Below, piece after piece: positions 1 through 8,918 of a DNA stretch of 64,000 nt. A program made the translations under genes and the position numbers. This stretch comes from an uncultured Candidatus Saccharibacteria bacterium. GTDB lineage: Bacteria > Patescibacteriota > Saccharimonadia > Saccharimonadales > Saccharimonadaceae. Below the pieces are notes generated by a model, which did not search any database, was not told the DNA's origin, and saw nothing but the letters and a program-made list of their open reading frames with translations. Positions within the stretch are counted from its first letter, which is position 1. Each line of letters begins with the position of its first letter. The stretch spans positions 19,619 through 83,618 of the forward strand of contig CALHGK010000009.1 of NCBI GenBank assembly GCA_938030095.1, in the 5' to 3' direction.

Positions 1-470
1 ATAAAGCCAAAGGCATAGGCATTGATGACCGGATTCTGCGTCACGAAGATCTCTACCCGTGGCAAACCGAGGTCGGCCGCCGTGACGTTGGCCCAGTCGC
101 GCAGCCACGCATAATCACTATACTCTACTTGCATAGCATTGCCCAGCATCTTCTGCCGCTCCATCCGGATGAAAAACATCCCAACAAGAAGGATGACACC
201 AAAGAGGATAGCACCGCCAAACAAAGCAATAATAAGCCTCAGCCAAAGTGGGACTTGCTCTGTCATCACGCTAGTTTCTTCTGCATGGAAGTGATCAGCC
301 AGCGCCGTAAAAATAAAATACGCCGACGTCATAAAAAAGAAGCCAATAAAGGTAACTGCCAGCACAGTGTTGTCGCTAGACATAGCAGCACGGGCCACGG
401 CAAGCTGCCCCTTGCTATACTGCGGCGCGGCGGCAGGCTGCGGTGAGTTGGTATATGGTTGCTGATTCAT
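1..470 (-). CDS. M48-family membrane metallopeptidase (HtpX-like), partial
   Basis: The window holds only the N-terminal 156 residues; the gene runs off the left edge. A disordered Gln/Pro/Ala-rich start (about 1-25) is followed by two membrane segments (about 37-60 and 79-102). After them comes the typical M48 stretch LGLPRVEIFVTQNPVINAYA, which precedes the zinc motif in HtpX-like proteases. The HExxH motif itself lies outside the window, so activity cannot be judged. M48 enzymes degrade misfolded membrane proteins. The start is the ATG at 470, with an AAGGAA ribosome site about 10 bases upstream and a TATAAT box in the 82-base gap before murD. Family assignment rests on this partial sequence. 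Confidence 0.72.
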   Translation of the reverse strand, partial: MNQQPYTNSPQPAAAPQYSKGQLAVARAAMSSDNTVLAVTFIGFFFMTSAYFIFTALADHFHAEETSVMTEQVPLWLRLIIALFGGAILFGVILLVGMFFIRMERQKMLGNAMQVEYSDYAWLRDWANVTAADLGLPRVEIFVTQNPVINAYAFGF

Positions 471-552
471 TGGGCTATCGATTCCTTATCTTGTATCAGT
501 TATATAGTTATTTGTATATATTATAGTATATCCTGCTCAATCGCAAAATAGC

Positions 553-1899
553 TTATGCTCCGCCACCCTGCACCGCTGCAATAAATTGCTCACCACGGTC
601 GGCATAGCTACGGTATTGGTCAAAGCTCGCGGCAGCGGGGCTTAAGATGACGACATCACCAGGCTCGGCTTGCTGCCGAGCGGCAGCCACGACCTCTGTC
701 ATGGGCACACTACCAAGCGTTATGATAGGTGCAGCAACATCATAGTTTTGTAATACCGCTGCAATCGCCGAAGCATTCGCCCCCATCGTAATGACAGCGC
801 GGACGGCCTCGCCCTGAGCATACACCTCTTGTGCGAGTGGCTCGTAATCACCACCTTTGTCTGCCCCACCAACGATAAGCACTTTAGGCTCCGCAAAGGC
901 ACGCAGCGCTGCAATGGCACTGCCCGGTGTGGTAGCAATACTGTCATCATAATAACGTACTTCATCCTGCTCTGCCACGAAGGCCAAGCGATGCGGCAAA
1001 CCAGTAAAGCTCGCCAGCCCCTCCGCTAGACGCTGCGGCACAGCCTGCGGATCGAAGGCGAGCACTGCACTCAGCGCAGCACAGGCATTCTCAATATTGT
1101 GTGCACCCGGCAGTTGCAGGCGATCCGTTGCGCAAAGCCGCCGCTCACCCTGCCAAAAGGCACCATCTTTCACATACACTAGCCCATCATCCGGCGTGCC
1201 ATAGCGATACGCCGGTGGTGGCGTACCCAGGCTGCCACGCGCAACGTCCGTGTCGAGCGACTCCGCGATCTGCGCGGCATATGGGTTGCTCGGATGATAA
1301 ATACACACATCGCCCGGCCGCTGGTGTCGCCGAATGTTCGCCTTGGCATCGACATACTCGGCAAAATTAACGTGTTTGTCGAGATGATCGGGCTCAATCA
1401 TTAGTATTACTGCGATCTGCGGTGAACGCTCGGCATCCCACAGCTGAAAACTACTCAGCTCATACACTACTACATCATCAGGGCCAATCTGCGCCAGCTG
1501 AGCCAGAGCTGGCCGGCCAATATTGCCCACCACATGGACAGTGCGACCAAGGGCTTGCAGCATAGCAGCGATGAGGCTCACCGTTGTACCCTTGCCCTTT
1601 GTACCTGTCACGCCAATGATCGGCGCGGGGCAGCGTGCGAAGAACTCATTCGTAGCCGACCACACCGTCCCATCTGTCTCGATCCGCCACGGTGCCAATC
1701 CAGGGGTGCGCATGACGATATCGGCATCGCTCAGCTGAGCAAAGGCATCTGGACCCATCAATACATCCACCACCCCAGGCGGCACATCAGCAATGCGCCG
1801 CTCATCGGCTATCACAATCTCCGCCGCAGGCCACACCTGCCGCGCATAATCATACGTCGCACGACCCTCAACGTCGTACCCAGCAATCGCAACTTTCAT
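553..1899 (-). CDS. murD: UDP-N-acetylmuramoylalanine--D-glutamate ligase
   Basis: MurD adds D-glutamate to UDP-MurNAc-L-Ala in cytoplasmic peptidoglycan precursor synthesis, using ATP. At 448 residues it has the usual MurD length. Visible features are an N-terminal Rossmann-type domain (from MKVAIAGYDVEG), the Mur ligase ATP-binding loop GTKGKGTT at residues 99-106, the MurD-type ELSSFQLW motif near 147, and the C-terminal ligase domain. No other mur gene lies beside it, so the pathway is dispersed. The start has no ribosome site; instead a TATAAT box ends 6 bases before the ATG, so the message is probably leaderless. uppS and uppP elsewhere in the window serve the same wall pathway. Confidence 0.95.
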   Translation of the reverse strand: MKVAIAGYDVEGRATYDYARQVWPAAEIVIADERRIADVPPGVVDVLMGPDAFAQLSDADIVMRTPGLAPWRIETDGTVWSATNEFFARCPAPIIGVTGTKGKGTTVSLIAAMLQALGRTVHVVGNIGRPALAQLAQIGPDDVVVYELSSFQLWDAERSPQIAVILMIEPDHLDKHVNFAEYVDAKANIRRHQRPGDVCIYHPSNPYAAQIAESLDTDVARGSLGTPPPAYRYGTPDDGLVYVKDGAFWQGERRLCATDRLQLPGAHNIENACAALSAVLAFDPQAVPQRLAEGLASFTGLPHRLAFVAEQDEVRYYDDSIATTPGSAIAALRAFAEPKVLIVGGADKGGDYEPLAQEVYAQGEAVRAVITMGANASAIAAVLQNYDVAAPIITLGSVPMTEVVAAARQQAEPGDVVILSPAAASFDQYRSYADRGEQFIAAVQGGGA

Positions 1900-1905
1900 A
1901 CCGCC

Positions 1906-1911
1906 ATTATA
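1906..1911 (-). promoter_or_regulatory. -10 box of murD (predicted leaderless)
   Basis: The minus strand reads TATAAT with only 6 bases (GGCGGT) between it and the murD ATG. Transcription would start at or within a base or two of the start codon. Confidence 0.6.
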
Positions 1912-2028
1912 GCATACACAGCACCCAAAACACAGAATATACAGAGGTCAGAGAGTGTATCATACTGCCCTTGTTCTTGGCGCGCTCTCATCATCTCCTC
2001 ATTATGATCGCTATCTCTCGTAGCGGTG

Positions 2029-2151
2029 TTATTGCTTTTTCGCTTGTTTCTTGCATACTACGCACACTCGTACATCACTATATGCAGCACACCGCAACAG
2101 CTCTTCCTCCGTCAATTTGCGCTTACTGCAACTATTGCTATAATATATAGT
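2029..2151 (-). other. Possible cysteine-rich small ORF or gene remnant
   Basis: An open frame of 40 codons on the minus strand has no ATG but reads like protein: CSKRKLTEEELLRC followed by VRVCVVCKKQAKKQ, giving four cysteines in a zinc-ribbon-like spacing and a basic end. The only plausible start is a TTG at the T of LTEEE. It faces the divergent gene starting at 2198. It could be a decayed gene or chance; no function is assigned. Confidence 0.25.
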
Positions 2152-2197
2152 CTATAGGTAATTTTAGCATCCACAACGAAGATAAAGGACACAAGCA

Positions 2198-3154
2198 ATG
2201 GACACCCAGCCCACCCCTGGCCATAACCAACCAGCTATGACCTCACCAACGAACACCATGAATATGAATGCATCACAGTCTAGCAATACCCCGCAGCCAC
2301 CTCGCTCGGGTAACAAACTGCTGGCAAATAAGAAGCTGCTGTATGGGCTGATTGCCGGCGCGGTGGGCATTGTGCTAGTCATCATCATTATCATCGTTGT
2401 AACCATCCAGTCGGCACCACCAAGCCGCAAAGACTTGCAAGACGCCCAGGCGCTCATCCGCAGCCATAGCCGCACCGAGGATCGCCTGCTGCAGCCACTC
2501 TCTCGTGGCGAGACGATCGATACCAAGGCATTTGCAGACAACCGCAAAGAACTCATCAGCAAGCTTGGTAGCTCACGCGCCGTGCACGACGAAGATATCA
2601 AGCGTGCGTACGAGCAGTACAAGCGCGAGACGGACGAAGCCGTTACTGCACTGGGCAAGCTGCCTAGCTACTACTCCACCGTCGCCACCTTTATCAAAGA
2701 GTGCGCCGATACCAGCGTGCTCAACCGCCAAGTTCTGAATTTTGACTTCCGCAAGGGTGGCAGTGCAGCGCTTACGAGTGCTCCTGCGCTGACCGATAGC
2801 GAGATCGAAAAGGAAGCAAGCAAGACCTATGGCTCGTGCATCGAGCAAGCCAAAAAAGTGCAAAACATCAGCGAAAATGACAACGCACGCAAGCTTGGCA
2901 CCGAGTACGTTACGTATTACCAAGCGGTCAAAGACCACCGTCTCAAGGCAGCGCAATACTACCGTACTCACAGCGACCTAACCAGCCGCAGCAAGTACAG
3001 CGGGCAAAACACTGCGCCTAAGATGCCTGACAACAGAGATAGCAAAGCCGAGACATACGTTATCGACGACGGCGTCCTCCACAAGAAGGACAGCGGCCTC
3101 ACCGAGATGAACAAGCTACTCAACGCGAAGATGGCAGTGTACCGCGCAGGCTAA
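2198..3154 (+). CDS. Membrane-anchored extracytoplasmic protein, unknown function
   Basis: This 318-residue protein is not recognised. Residues 1-45 are a disordered Pro/Asn/Thr/Met-rich cytoplasmic tail. One strong membrane helix follows (about 48-74, with VLVIIIIIVV). The remaining 240 residues are a charged, helix-prone external domain with two cysteines that could form a disulphide. There is no lipobox. The start is the ATG after AAAGGACACAAGCA; a TATAAT box about 55 bases upstream gives a normal leader. It stands alone and is followed by a perfect hairpin at 3178-3205. The form (short tail, one helix, external coiled region) suggests a surface or envelope structural protein; this is inference. 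Confidence 0.8.
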   Translation: MDTQPTPGHNQPAMTSPTNTMNMNASQSSNTPQPPRSGNKLLANKKLLYGLIAGAVGIVLVIIIIIVVTIQSAPPSRKDLQDAQALIRSHSRTEDRLLQPLSRGETIDTKAFADNRKELISKLGSSRAVHDEDIKRAYEQYKRETDEAVTALGKLPSYYSTVATFIKECADTSVLNRQVLNFDFRKGGSAALTSAPALTDSEIEKEASKTYGSCIEQAKKVQNISENDNARKLGTEYVTYYQAVKDHRLKAAQYYRTHSDLTSRSKYSGQNTAPKMPDNRDSKAETYVIDDGVLHKKDSGLTEMNKLLNAKMAVYRAG

Positions 3155-3177
3155 GAGCGTAAGCGTAAGATCAACAC

Positions 3178-3205
3178 ATATAGCCGGCCACTTGGTCGGC
3201 TATAT
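3178..3205. terminator. Hairpin after the 2198-3154 gene
   Basis: ATATAGCCG pairs with CGGCTATAT and the inner bases pair further (GCCA with TGGT), giving a near-perfect stem. It has no T-run, so it may be a weak or bidirectional terminator. Confidence 0.45.
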
Positions 3206-3225
3206 AGTAGGCAGAGGGAAATAGA

Positions 3226-3378
3226 CTAAATAACCAGCACGCTACGCCTTGTGCCATGTATACCAATCCGCTGAAATGCTTCCTCAAAGTTATCGGGGAG
3301 GAAACAATCGGGCATACACTCAGGATTGTAGCCGTACTTCTGGATATCCGCCTGTGCTTGTTCGCTTACAAATTCTTC
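3226..3378 (-). pseudogene. 5'-truncated gene remnant
   Basis: The minus strand has a 50-codon open frame with clear protein character (QKYGYNPECMPDCFLPDNF, then EEAFQRIGIHGTRR and a stop) but no start codon before an upstream in-frame TAA. Only a late ATG at 3315 could start a 29-residue peptide. It lies downstream of, and in the same direction as, the 90-residue gene at 3473-3745. It is best read as the tail of a gene that lost its front; the family is not recognised. Confidence 0.4.
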
Positions 3379-3472
3379 TTACGTTAGAATGTAGAGGGTA
3401 GGTTACAGCTATACCTGATCACTCATAGCAGTGTACCACCACTACAACTCAAGAATCAAGTGCACTAAGCCG

Positions 3473-3745
3473 CTACTTGGACGACCTAAGGTCACCCTCT
3501 TGGAAATCATCAACCTTATCGAATAGTGCCATCAAACTTTCGCGTGTAGGCATACCCATGACATCCTCCATCCATTGCCATTCTTTCTTAGAAGGTGCAT
3601 ACGGGCCTGCAGTGAGCTCATTCATGGCTGTCAATAAGTCGGAGCATTCCCGTTTTGTGAGGACAATCGTGACAAGGTCGTTGTAACCTTTTCGTTCGTC
3701 CCCAGGGCGGTAACTTTTGCTGTTGGTTGGATTGACGTCACTCAT
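3473..3745 (-). CDS. Small acidic protein, unknown function
   Basis: A soluble 90-residue protein with no membrane segment. It has two predicted helical stretches (TKRECSDLLTAMNEL and TRESLMALFDKVDDF) and a Trp pair in KKEWQWMEDV, but no catalytic motif. The start is supported by AAAGGAG 8 bases before the ATG. A decayed gene fragment lies downstream in the same direction, so the two may once have been an operon. I do not recognise a family. Confidence 0.7.
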   Translation of the reverse strand: MSDVNPTNSKSYRPGDERKGYNDLVTIVLTKRECSDLLTAMNELTAGPYAPSKKEWQWMEDVMGMPTRESLMALFDKVDDFQEGDLRSSK

Positions 3746-3937
3746 ATATTGTTCTCCTTTGCTATTACTTCAATAATACAACAAAATCCAATGAATGCAA
3801 ATACCTCTCCCTTGCCTTCACTAAAAAATAGTAAAAATAATTTGATCAAATTATATAAGCAGACAGGCCAAGCATCGCCACAAAAACTTCGACTCTTGTA
3901 GCGCAAAGGCAGGCAACTATACTAAGCTGAGGCATTT

Positions 3938-5224
3938 TTACCTCTGTGTAAACAGCCCTTCCAGCTGCTCACCTAGCCGCACGATGTCGCTGCGCTCGCC
4001 GCTGCTCACACCAGCGAGTGCCCAGGTGTTGGCAGCGATGAATTCACGCGCTACGGCGTTCATTTGCTCGAGGGTTGTGCCTTTGATCTCTTGCGGCACC
4101 TTGGCATAGTCCTTCACATAGCCATCCCAGAAGAAGCGGCCGGTGTAGAACCCACTAATTTGTGCTACTGTTTGCGCCCCCATCTGGTAGCGCCCCAGGC
4201 CATAGGATTTGGCTGCCTCAAGCTCCGCCTCGGTAATCTCACCACGCAGCACCGCCTGGAGCTCACTGACAATCAGGCTAAAGAGCCGCTCTGCCTTATC
4301 ACATTCTACCTCGCCACCAAAGTCCCAGCTGCTCTCATATTTGCCCACCGAGCCATCACTAAACATCCCATAGGCCATGCCCTGCTTGCGCGCCTTACCA
4401 AAGATGCGCGAATGCATAGTGCCAGTGAGAATATGGTTGAGGCAGTCTAGCGCAGCGTCTTCTTTATCGCTGAGCTCGCGCGGGATCTCCATCGACCAGC
4501 CAAAGGTGAGGTTGCTGGCCTCTTTGCGGCGGATGAGAGTAGGCTTACCACTGCGAAGTTCGTCGTGCGGCACTACAAAGCGCTCACCACGCGGCAGCTG
4601 CCAGCTCTCGAGCATGCGCTTGATCTGCGCCTTGCGCCCCGCCATTTTGCCAGCAATGACGAAGCGAAGGTTGTCGCTGGTGTGGGTGCGCCGGTAGTGC
4701 TCCTGAATATCGCTCAGCTGCACATGGGCAATGGTACGCACGCGCTGGTGGTAGGTGTAGATGTCATTCCCTAGCAGCTGCTGGATCTTGGGCCACAGCA
4801 CTCGGTTATGATTGTTGAGATAGCCGACAAGCTCGCTGCGCACATTGCCCTTCTCGGCTTCAAGCTCCGTCTGGTTGAACTTTGGCTGGGTGATGGCCAC
4901 CTGCTGCAACTGCAAAATACGCTCCCACTCAAAGTCCGCACAGTCCGCCACATACACCATAGACAGATCGCTCGTCCAGGCATTGTGATAGGCACCGTTT
5001 TTAATAAACTCTGCCTCGTACTCGTGCTCGCTCGCAAACTGAGCATTAGCACCAAAGGCCATATGCTCCATAATGTGCGCCGTCTCGTAGATGTCCTTGC
5101 TCGCAACATAGCGGTTGCCCGCCCGGAATTGAAACTGGAAGCTCATCACGGTTGCGCCAGGCACGTCGATGAGAAGGCCACGGGCACCATTGTTTAGCCT
5201 GACCTCTGTTACTGTGTGCTGCAT
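3938..5224 (-). CDS. M16-family zinc peptidase (pitrilysin/PqqL type)
   Basis: This 428-residue protein has the inverted zinc motif of M16 peptidases: HIMEH at residues 50-54, then a glutamate 76 residues later (E131 in KGNVRSE). This matches the HxxEH-x76-E pattern exactly, so it should be catalytically competent. It has the usual two-domain M16 length, and the second half matches the non-catalytic domain. No signal peptide is visible, so it probably acts in the cytoplasm or leaves by another route. Its ATG follows the secA stop codon directly (TAA then ATG), so it is translationally coupled to secA. A role in clearing signal peptides or peptides from imported host protein is possible but unproven. 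Confidence 0.9.
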   Translation of the reverse strand: MQHTVTEVRLNNGARGLLIDVPGATVMSFQFQFRAGNRYVASKDIYETAHIMEHMAFGANAQFASEHEYEAEFIKNGAYHNAWTSDLSMVYVADCADFEWERILQLQQVAITQPKFNQTELEAEKGNVRSELVGYLNNHNRVLWPKIQQLLGNDIYTYHQRVRTIAHVQLSDIQEHYRRTHTSDNLRFVIAGKMAGRKAQIKRMLESWQLPRGERFVVPHDELRSGKPTLIRRKEASNLTFGWSMEIPRELSDKEDAALDCLNHILTGTMHSRIFGKARKQGMAYGMFSDGSVGKYESSWDFGGEVECDKAERLFSLIVSELQAVLRGEITEAELEAAKSYGLGRYQMGAQTVAQISGFYTGRFFWDGYVKDYAKVPQEIKGTTLEQMNAVAREFIAANTWALAGVSSGERSDIVRLGEQLEGLFTQR

Positions 5225-7855
5225 TTAGCGGTTCTTTTTGCGATTCTGCCGCTGGGCTTTCTTTTTCTTGCGGGCGGCGTTACGTTTGCGGTTGACGTCG
5301 GCAGTAGTTGGTGCCGCTTTTGTTTTGGCAAAGTCCTGATCGCGATTGGCTTCCCCACTCGTGATTTCATTCACGCCGCGCTCCACCGAGGTTTCGGCCA
5401 GGCGGGTGAGCTCGGTATCGTGCTCGTTGTCGGTTGCCTCCCGAGTGATGGCATCTGTCTTGCGCACTTGGTAGATTGCATGGAGGACCTCCGCCCGGAG
5501 ATTAGCCTGCAGGCTGTCGAACAGCTTTTGCGATTCTGCGCGGTACTCCACCAGCGGGTCGCGTTGGCCCACGCTGCGCCAGTGAATTCCCTCGCGCAGG
5601 TGCTGCATGTTTTCTAGGTGCTGCATCCACAGTGTGTCGAGCACCTGCAAGTACACCTCGCGCTCGATGCCACGCAGTAGCTCGCTGCCGAGCTCGTCTT
5701 CTTTATCCTGATACAATTTTTTCGCCGCATCGAGTGCCATCTTGGTGCGGACGTGGTCGCGCTTTTCGGCACCGATTTTCTTAATCTCGTCTTTGTCCAG
5801 TGGGAAGATCGCGCCAAACTCCTCAGCAAACTTTGGGTTTTGCTTGGCTGGTACCTCTGTGAGACTCTCTACTGCAGTGCGTAGCAGGCGCTGAATTTCT
5901 GGCTTGATGTTATCGCCATCGAGGATCTTGCGCCGCACGGTGTAGACCACTTTGCGGTGGCGGTTGATGACGTTGTCGTACTGAACAACATTTTTGCGCG
6001 CATCGAAGTTAAAGCCTTCGACCCGCTTTTGCGCCGCCTCAAGCGTCTTACTGACTGCTTTGTTTTGAATGGCCATGTCTTCTTCTACCCCAAGGCGCTC
6101 CATCAGGCCAGCAATACGCTCGCCCTGGAAGATCCGCATCAGGTCATCTTCGGTCGAGACGTAGAATTGGGTGTCGCCTGGGTCGCCCTGGCGGCCACCA
6201 CGGCCACGCAGCTGGTTGTCGATCCGGCGCGACTCATGCCGCTCGCTGCCGATCACCACCAAGCCACCAAGCTCCTTCACGCCCGGCCCAAGCTTGATGT
6301 CTGTGCCACGCCCCGCGATGTTTGTCGCTAGCGTCACAGCGCCCTTCTCACCAGCGTGCGCCACAATCTCGGCCTCACGCTCATTATTCTTGGCGTTGAG
6401 GATCTCATATGCAATGCCCGCTTTGTCCAGCCACTGAGCGATCAGCTCATTCTTGGCAATCGAGCCCGACCCCACCAGCACCGGCCGGCCTTGCTCGTGG
6501 TACTTCTTGATGGCAGCTGCCACGGCTTTAAGCTTGGCCTTTTCGGTTTTGTAAATAAGGTCTTGGTGGTCTTTGCGGGTAATTGGCTTGTTGGGCGGCA
6601 CTACCACCACATCTAGGCTATAGATCTGCTGAAACTCCTCTGCCTCAGTAAAGGCCGTACCGGTCATACCACTGAGCTTCTTATATAGGCGGAAGAAATT
6701 CTGGAAGGAGATTGTCGCCAGCGTCATACTCTCTTGCTGAACAGGCACGCCTTCTTTCGCTTCGATCGCCTGGTGGAGGCCTTCGTTGTAGCGGTTGCCA
6801 ATCTTGAGGCGGCCAGTGTGCTCATCGACGATGATCACCTCGCCATCATTGGTCACCACATAGTTTTTGTCCCGATGGAAGAGTGTCTGGGCACGCAGCG
6901 CTTGGTTGATGTGGTAAACGCTGCGGACATACTCAGGGGTGTACAAATTTTTTATACCAAGGAGTTTTTGCACTTTGTCGATGCCGCTATCCGTCAGCGC
7001 TACACTGGTGTGCTTTTCGTCGAGACGGTAGTCCTCCGGCACAAGCTTGGCGGCAATCTTGGCAAATTGGTAGTAGCTATCAGGGTTCTCAGCCGCAGGC
7101 GCACTAATGATGAGTGGGGTGCGCGCTTCGTCGATCAAGATGGAATCCACCTCGTCTACAATGGCAAAGTTGAGCTCGCGCTGACGCACCAGGCTAATCT
7201 CATTGACCATGTTGTCGCGCAGGTAGTCGAAGCCAAACTCGTTGTTTGTCCCATAGGTAATGTCTGCCTCATAGGCCTCGCGCCGTGTACAGGGGCGGAG
7301 CTTTTGCATGCGTGGGTCGGTATGGTTCTCATTGGTATACGTACCATCGTAGAGGAAGGATGCTTCGTTAATGATCACACCAGTGCTAATGCCCAGAGCG
7401 CTATAGATCTGCCCCATCCAGCCAGCATCACGCTGCGCCAAGTAGTCGTTGACGGTCACGACGTGCACACCCTTGCCCTCGAGCGCATTGAGGTACGCTG
7501 CCAGCGTAGACATCAGGGTCTTACCTTCACCGGTCTTGAGTTCGGCGACGTTGCCTTCGTGCAGCACCATCGAGCCAATCAGCTGCACATCATAGTGCCG
7601 CTCGCCAATCACCCGGTCGGCCATCTCGCGCACCACTGCAAAGGCATCGGGCAGGATGGTATCGAGCGTCGTACCCTTCTTGTGCAGGCGCTGCTTGAGG
7701 ACCTCTGTTTGCTTGGCTAATTCCTCATCCGAGAGTGCCTTATATTTGGGCCCAAGTTTGTTGATTTCGTCTACCTTCTTTTGCAGACGCTTCAAGATCC
7801 GCTTCTGCGGATCACCAAAAATCTTCGTCAGTGCTTTTTGCTGTGTTGTTGCCAT
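5225..7855 (-). CDS. secA: Preprotein translocase ATPase SecA
   Basis: SecA drives protein export through SecYEG by ATP hydrolysis. The 876 residues show the N-terminal Walker A TGEGKT near residue 105, the DEAD-type segment DEVDSILIDEAR near 210, the preprotein cross-linking domain, and motif VI in the second helicase domain (DNQLRGRGGRQGDPG). The usual C-terminal SEC-C zinc site (CxCxSG) is absent; the protein ends in a Lys/Arg-rich tail (KKKKAQRQNRKKNR). hpf lies upstream, a common bacterial arrangement, and the M16 peptidase follows with no gap. secY is not in the window. The ATG has only a weak GAGGG site upstream. Confidence 0.98.
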   Translation of the reverse strand: MATTQQKALTKIFGDPQKRILKRLQKKVDEINKLGPKYKALSDEELAKQTEVLKQRLHKKGTTLDTILPDAFAVVREMADRVIGERHYDVQLIGSMVLHEGNVAELKTGEGKTLMSTLAAYLNALEGKGVHVVTVNDYLAQRDAGWMGQIYSALGISTGVIINEASFLYDGTYTNENHTDPRMQKLRPCTRREAYEADITYGTNNEFGFDYLRDNMVNEISLVRQRELNFAIVDEVDSILIDEARTPLIISAPAAENPDSYYQFAKIAAKLVPEDYRLDEKHTSVALTDSGIDKVQKLLGIKNLYTPEYVRSVYHINQALRAQTLFHRDKNYVVTNDGEVIIVDEHTGRLKIGNRYNEGLHQAIEAKEGVPVQQESMTLATISFQNFFRLYKKLSGMTGTAFTEAEEFQQIYSLDVVVVPPNKPITRKDHQDLIYKTEKAKLKAVAAAIKKYHEQGRPVLVGSGSIAKNELIAQWLDKAGIAYEILNAKNNEREAEIVAHAGEKGAVTLATNIAGRGTDIKLGPGVKELGGLVVIGSERHESRRIDNQLRGRGGRQGDPGDTQFYVSTEDDLMRIFQGERIAGLMERLGVEEDMAIQNKAVSKTLEAAQKRVEGFNFDARKNVVQYDNVINRHRKVVYTVRRKILDGDNIKPEIQRLLRTAVESLTEVPAKQNPKFAEEFGAIFPLDKDEIKKIGAEKRDHVRTKMALDAAKKLYQDKEDELGSELLRGIEREVYLQVLDTLWMQHLENMQHLREGIHWRSVGQRDPLVEYRAESQKLFDSLQANLRAEVLHAIYQVRKTDAITREATDNEHDTELTRLAETSVERGVNEITSGEANRDQDFAKTKAAPTTADVNRKRNAARKKKKAQRQNRKKNR

Positions 7856-7990
7856 GGTGTCAAACTTCCCTCGCTTTCCTCTCTAAGCGGCCATTCAATT
7901 CAAAAAACTCCCCTCATTATACCGGGTTTGCGGCCGTTTGGGAAGGGCACAGAGCTGGAGTTGCTCATATTACTAACGACACTGGTTATC

Positions 7991-8315
7991 TTAGAGCTCG
8001 CGATCCATCGCATCGTCCCGCGGGTCGTGATGGGGAGATCGTGGTATGGGGGTGTCCTTGGGTGGATAGATATTTCCTGGTGCTGGTACGATTGGATCGA
8101 CCAATACCGAATACGTGCTCAATATCTTCGGATTCTCCGCTTCTCTTAATATGTCACACAGCAGGACGGCAAAACGCCCTATTTTCTGTGCTTTCCTTCG
8201 CAGGGTATGCTCGTGCTGTGCTACACCAGGCTCAGCACTACCCCCCATTCATGAGGGTAATCAGCTCTTCTTGTAGTTCGTCTAGCTTTGTACGCGGCAT
8301 TTCTTTATCTGTCAT
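7991..8315 (-). pseudogene. Small hypothetical gene interrupted at a G6 run
   Basis: The minus strand starts ATG ACA GAT (MTDKEMPRTKLDELQEELITLMNGG) and stops right after a run of six G at 8241-8246. Removing one G joins it to an 84-codon frame (SAEPGVAQHEHTLRRKAQKI onward, ending DAMDREL), giving one protein of about 108 residues. A TATAAT box ends 7 bases before the ATG, so the gene looks complete apart from the frame break. This could be a phase-variable tract, a decayed gene or a sequencing error. The family is not recognised; the product would be soluble. Confidence 0.5.
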
Positions 8316-8398
8316 ATTTATTATTATACTATAAACTTTAATCAAAGCATTTGCAGCGGAAGGTCATTCTTATAGCAGGTTCTAAAATTGAGGTACAA

Positions 8399-8434
8399 CA
8401 AAAGACCAACACTCTCCGGAGCATTGGTCTTTTG
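8399..8434 (-). terminator. Terminator of hpf
   Basis: CAAAAGACCAA pairs perfectly with TTGGTCTTTTG around an inner CTCC/GGAG stem. The minus-strand tail is TTTTGTTGT. Confidence 0.75.
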
Positions 8435-8450
8435 TGAGTGAAGGCTTTGT

Positions 8451-8840
8451 CTACTCCGCAGGATGATCCTGCTCGCGCTCGAAGCTGCGTTTGAAGCGAG
8501 CGAGAAGGCCACGGCGACCGAGGTGTGGCAGCTGGTTCTGCTTATATTTGCGCAGCTGGCCAGCGAGTTTGCGCTCGACGATATCGGTGGCAGCCAGGAC
8601 GTTGAGTGTGGAGTCTTTGGCCTTGATGGTTTGGTCTGGCACGGTAATGACCACCTCTACCTCATACTTATTGCCATGCTCGCCATTAATCTCCTCAATG
8701 CGCACCATAGCACTCACGGTCTTGCGAGCGTGGCGCGACACCATGCGGTCGAGTGCACCGATCTTCTTGCGGATGTATTTTTTGGTTGGCTCGTCTGGCG
8801 AGTATTTGCCAATACCGGTAATGTCGATGTTTGCGATCAT
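8451..8840 (-). CDS. hpf: Ribosome hibernation promoting factor (HPF/RaiA family)
   Basis: HPF binds the decoding centre of idle 30S subunits and protects ribosomes. The 129 residues match the S30AE domain over about 1-100 (IDITGIGKYSPDEPTKKYIR, then VRIEEINGEHGNKYEVEVVI). A short basic tail replaces the long-form dimerisation domain, so this is a short-type HPF. The start has AGGGG 5 bases upstream. It is the first gene ahead of secA on the same strand, a neighbourhood seen in many bacteria. A hairpin terminator follows, so it is probably monocistronic. Confidence 0.93.
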   Translation of the reverse strand: MIANIDITGIGKYSPDEPTKKYIRKKIGALDRMVSRHARKTVSAMVRIEEINGEHGNKYEVEVVITVPDQTIKAKDSTLNVLAATDIVERKLAGQLRKYKQNQLPHLGRRGLLARFKRSFEREQDHPAE

Positions 8841-8918
8841 GCTGACCCCTTTCGTGTTAGCAACTTGTGCTTATAGTATAGCATGGTTGAGGAGAAAACA
8901 GGGGTTGTTATGAGTAAA

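Noticed and set aside
6734..7720. 328-codon plus-strand frame inside secA
   Set aside because: Antisense shadow of secA; the amino-acid pattern has no protein-family character.
7831..8334. 167-codon plus-strand frame between secA and hpf
   Set aside because: It overlaps the better supported minus-strand gene with a -10 box and starts inside secA.
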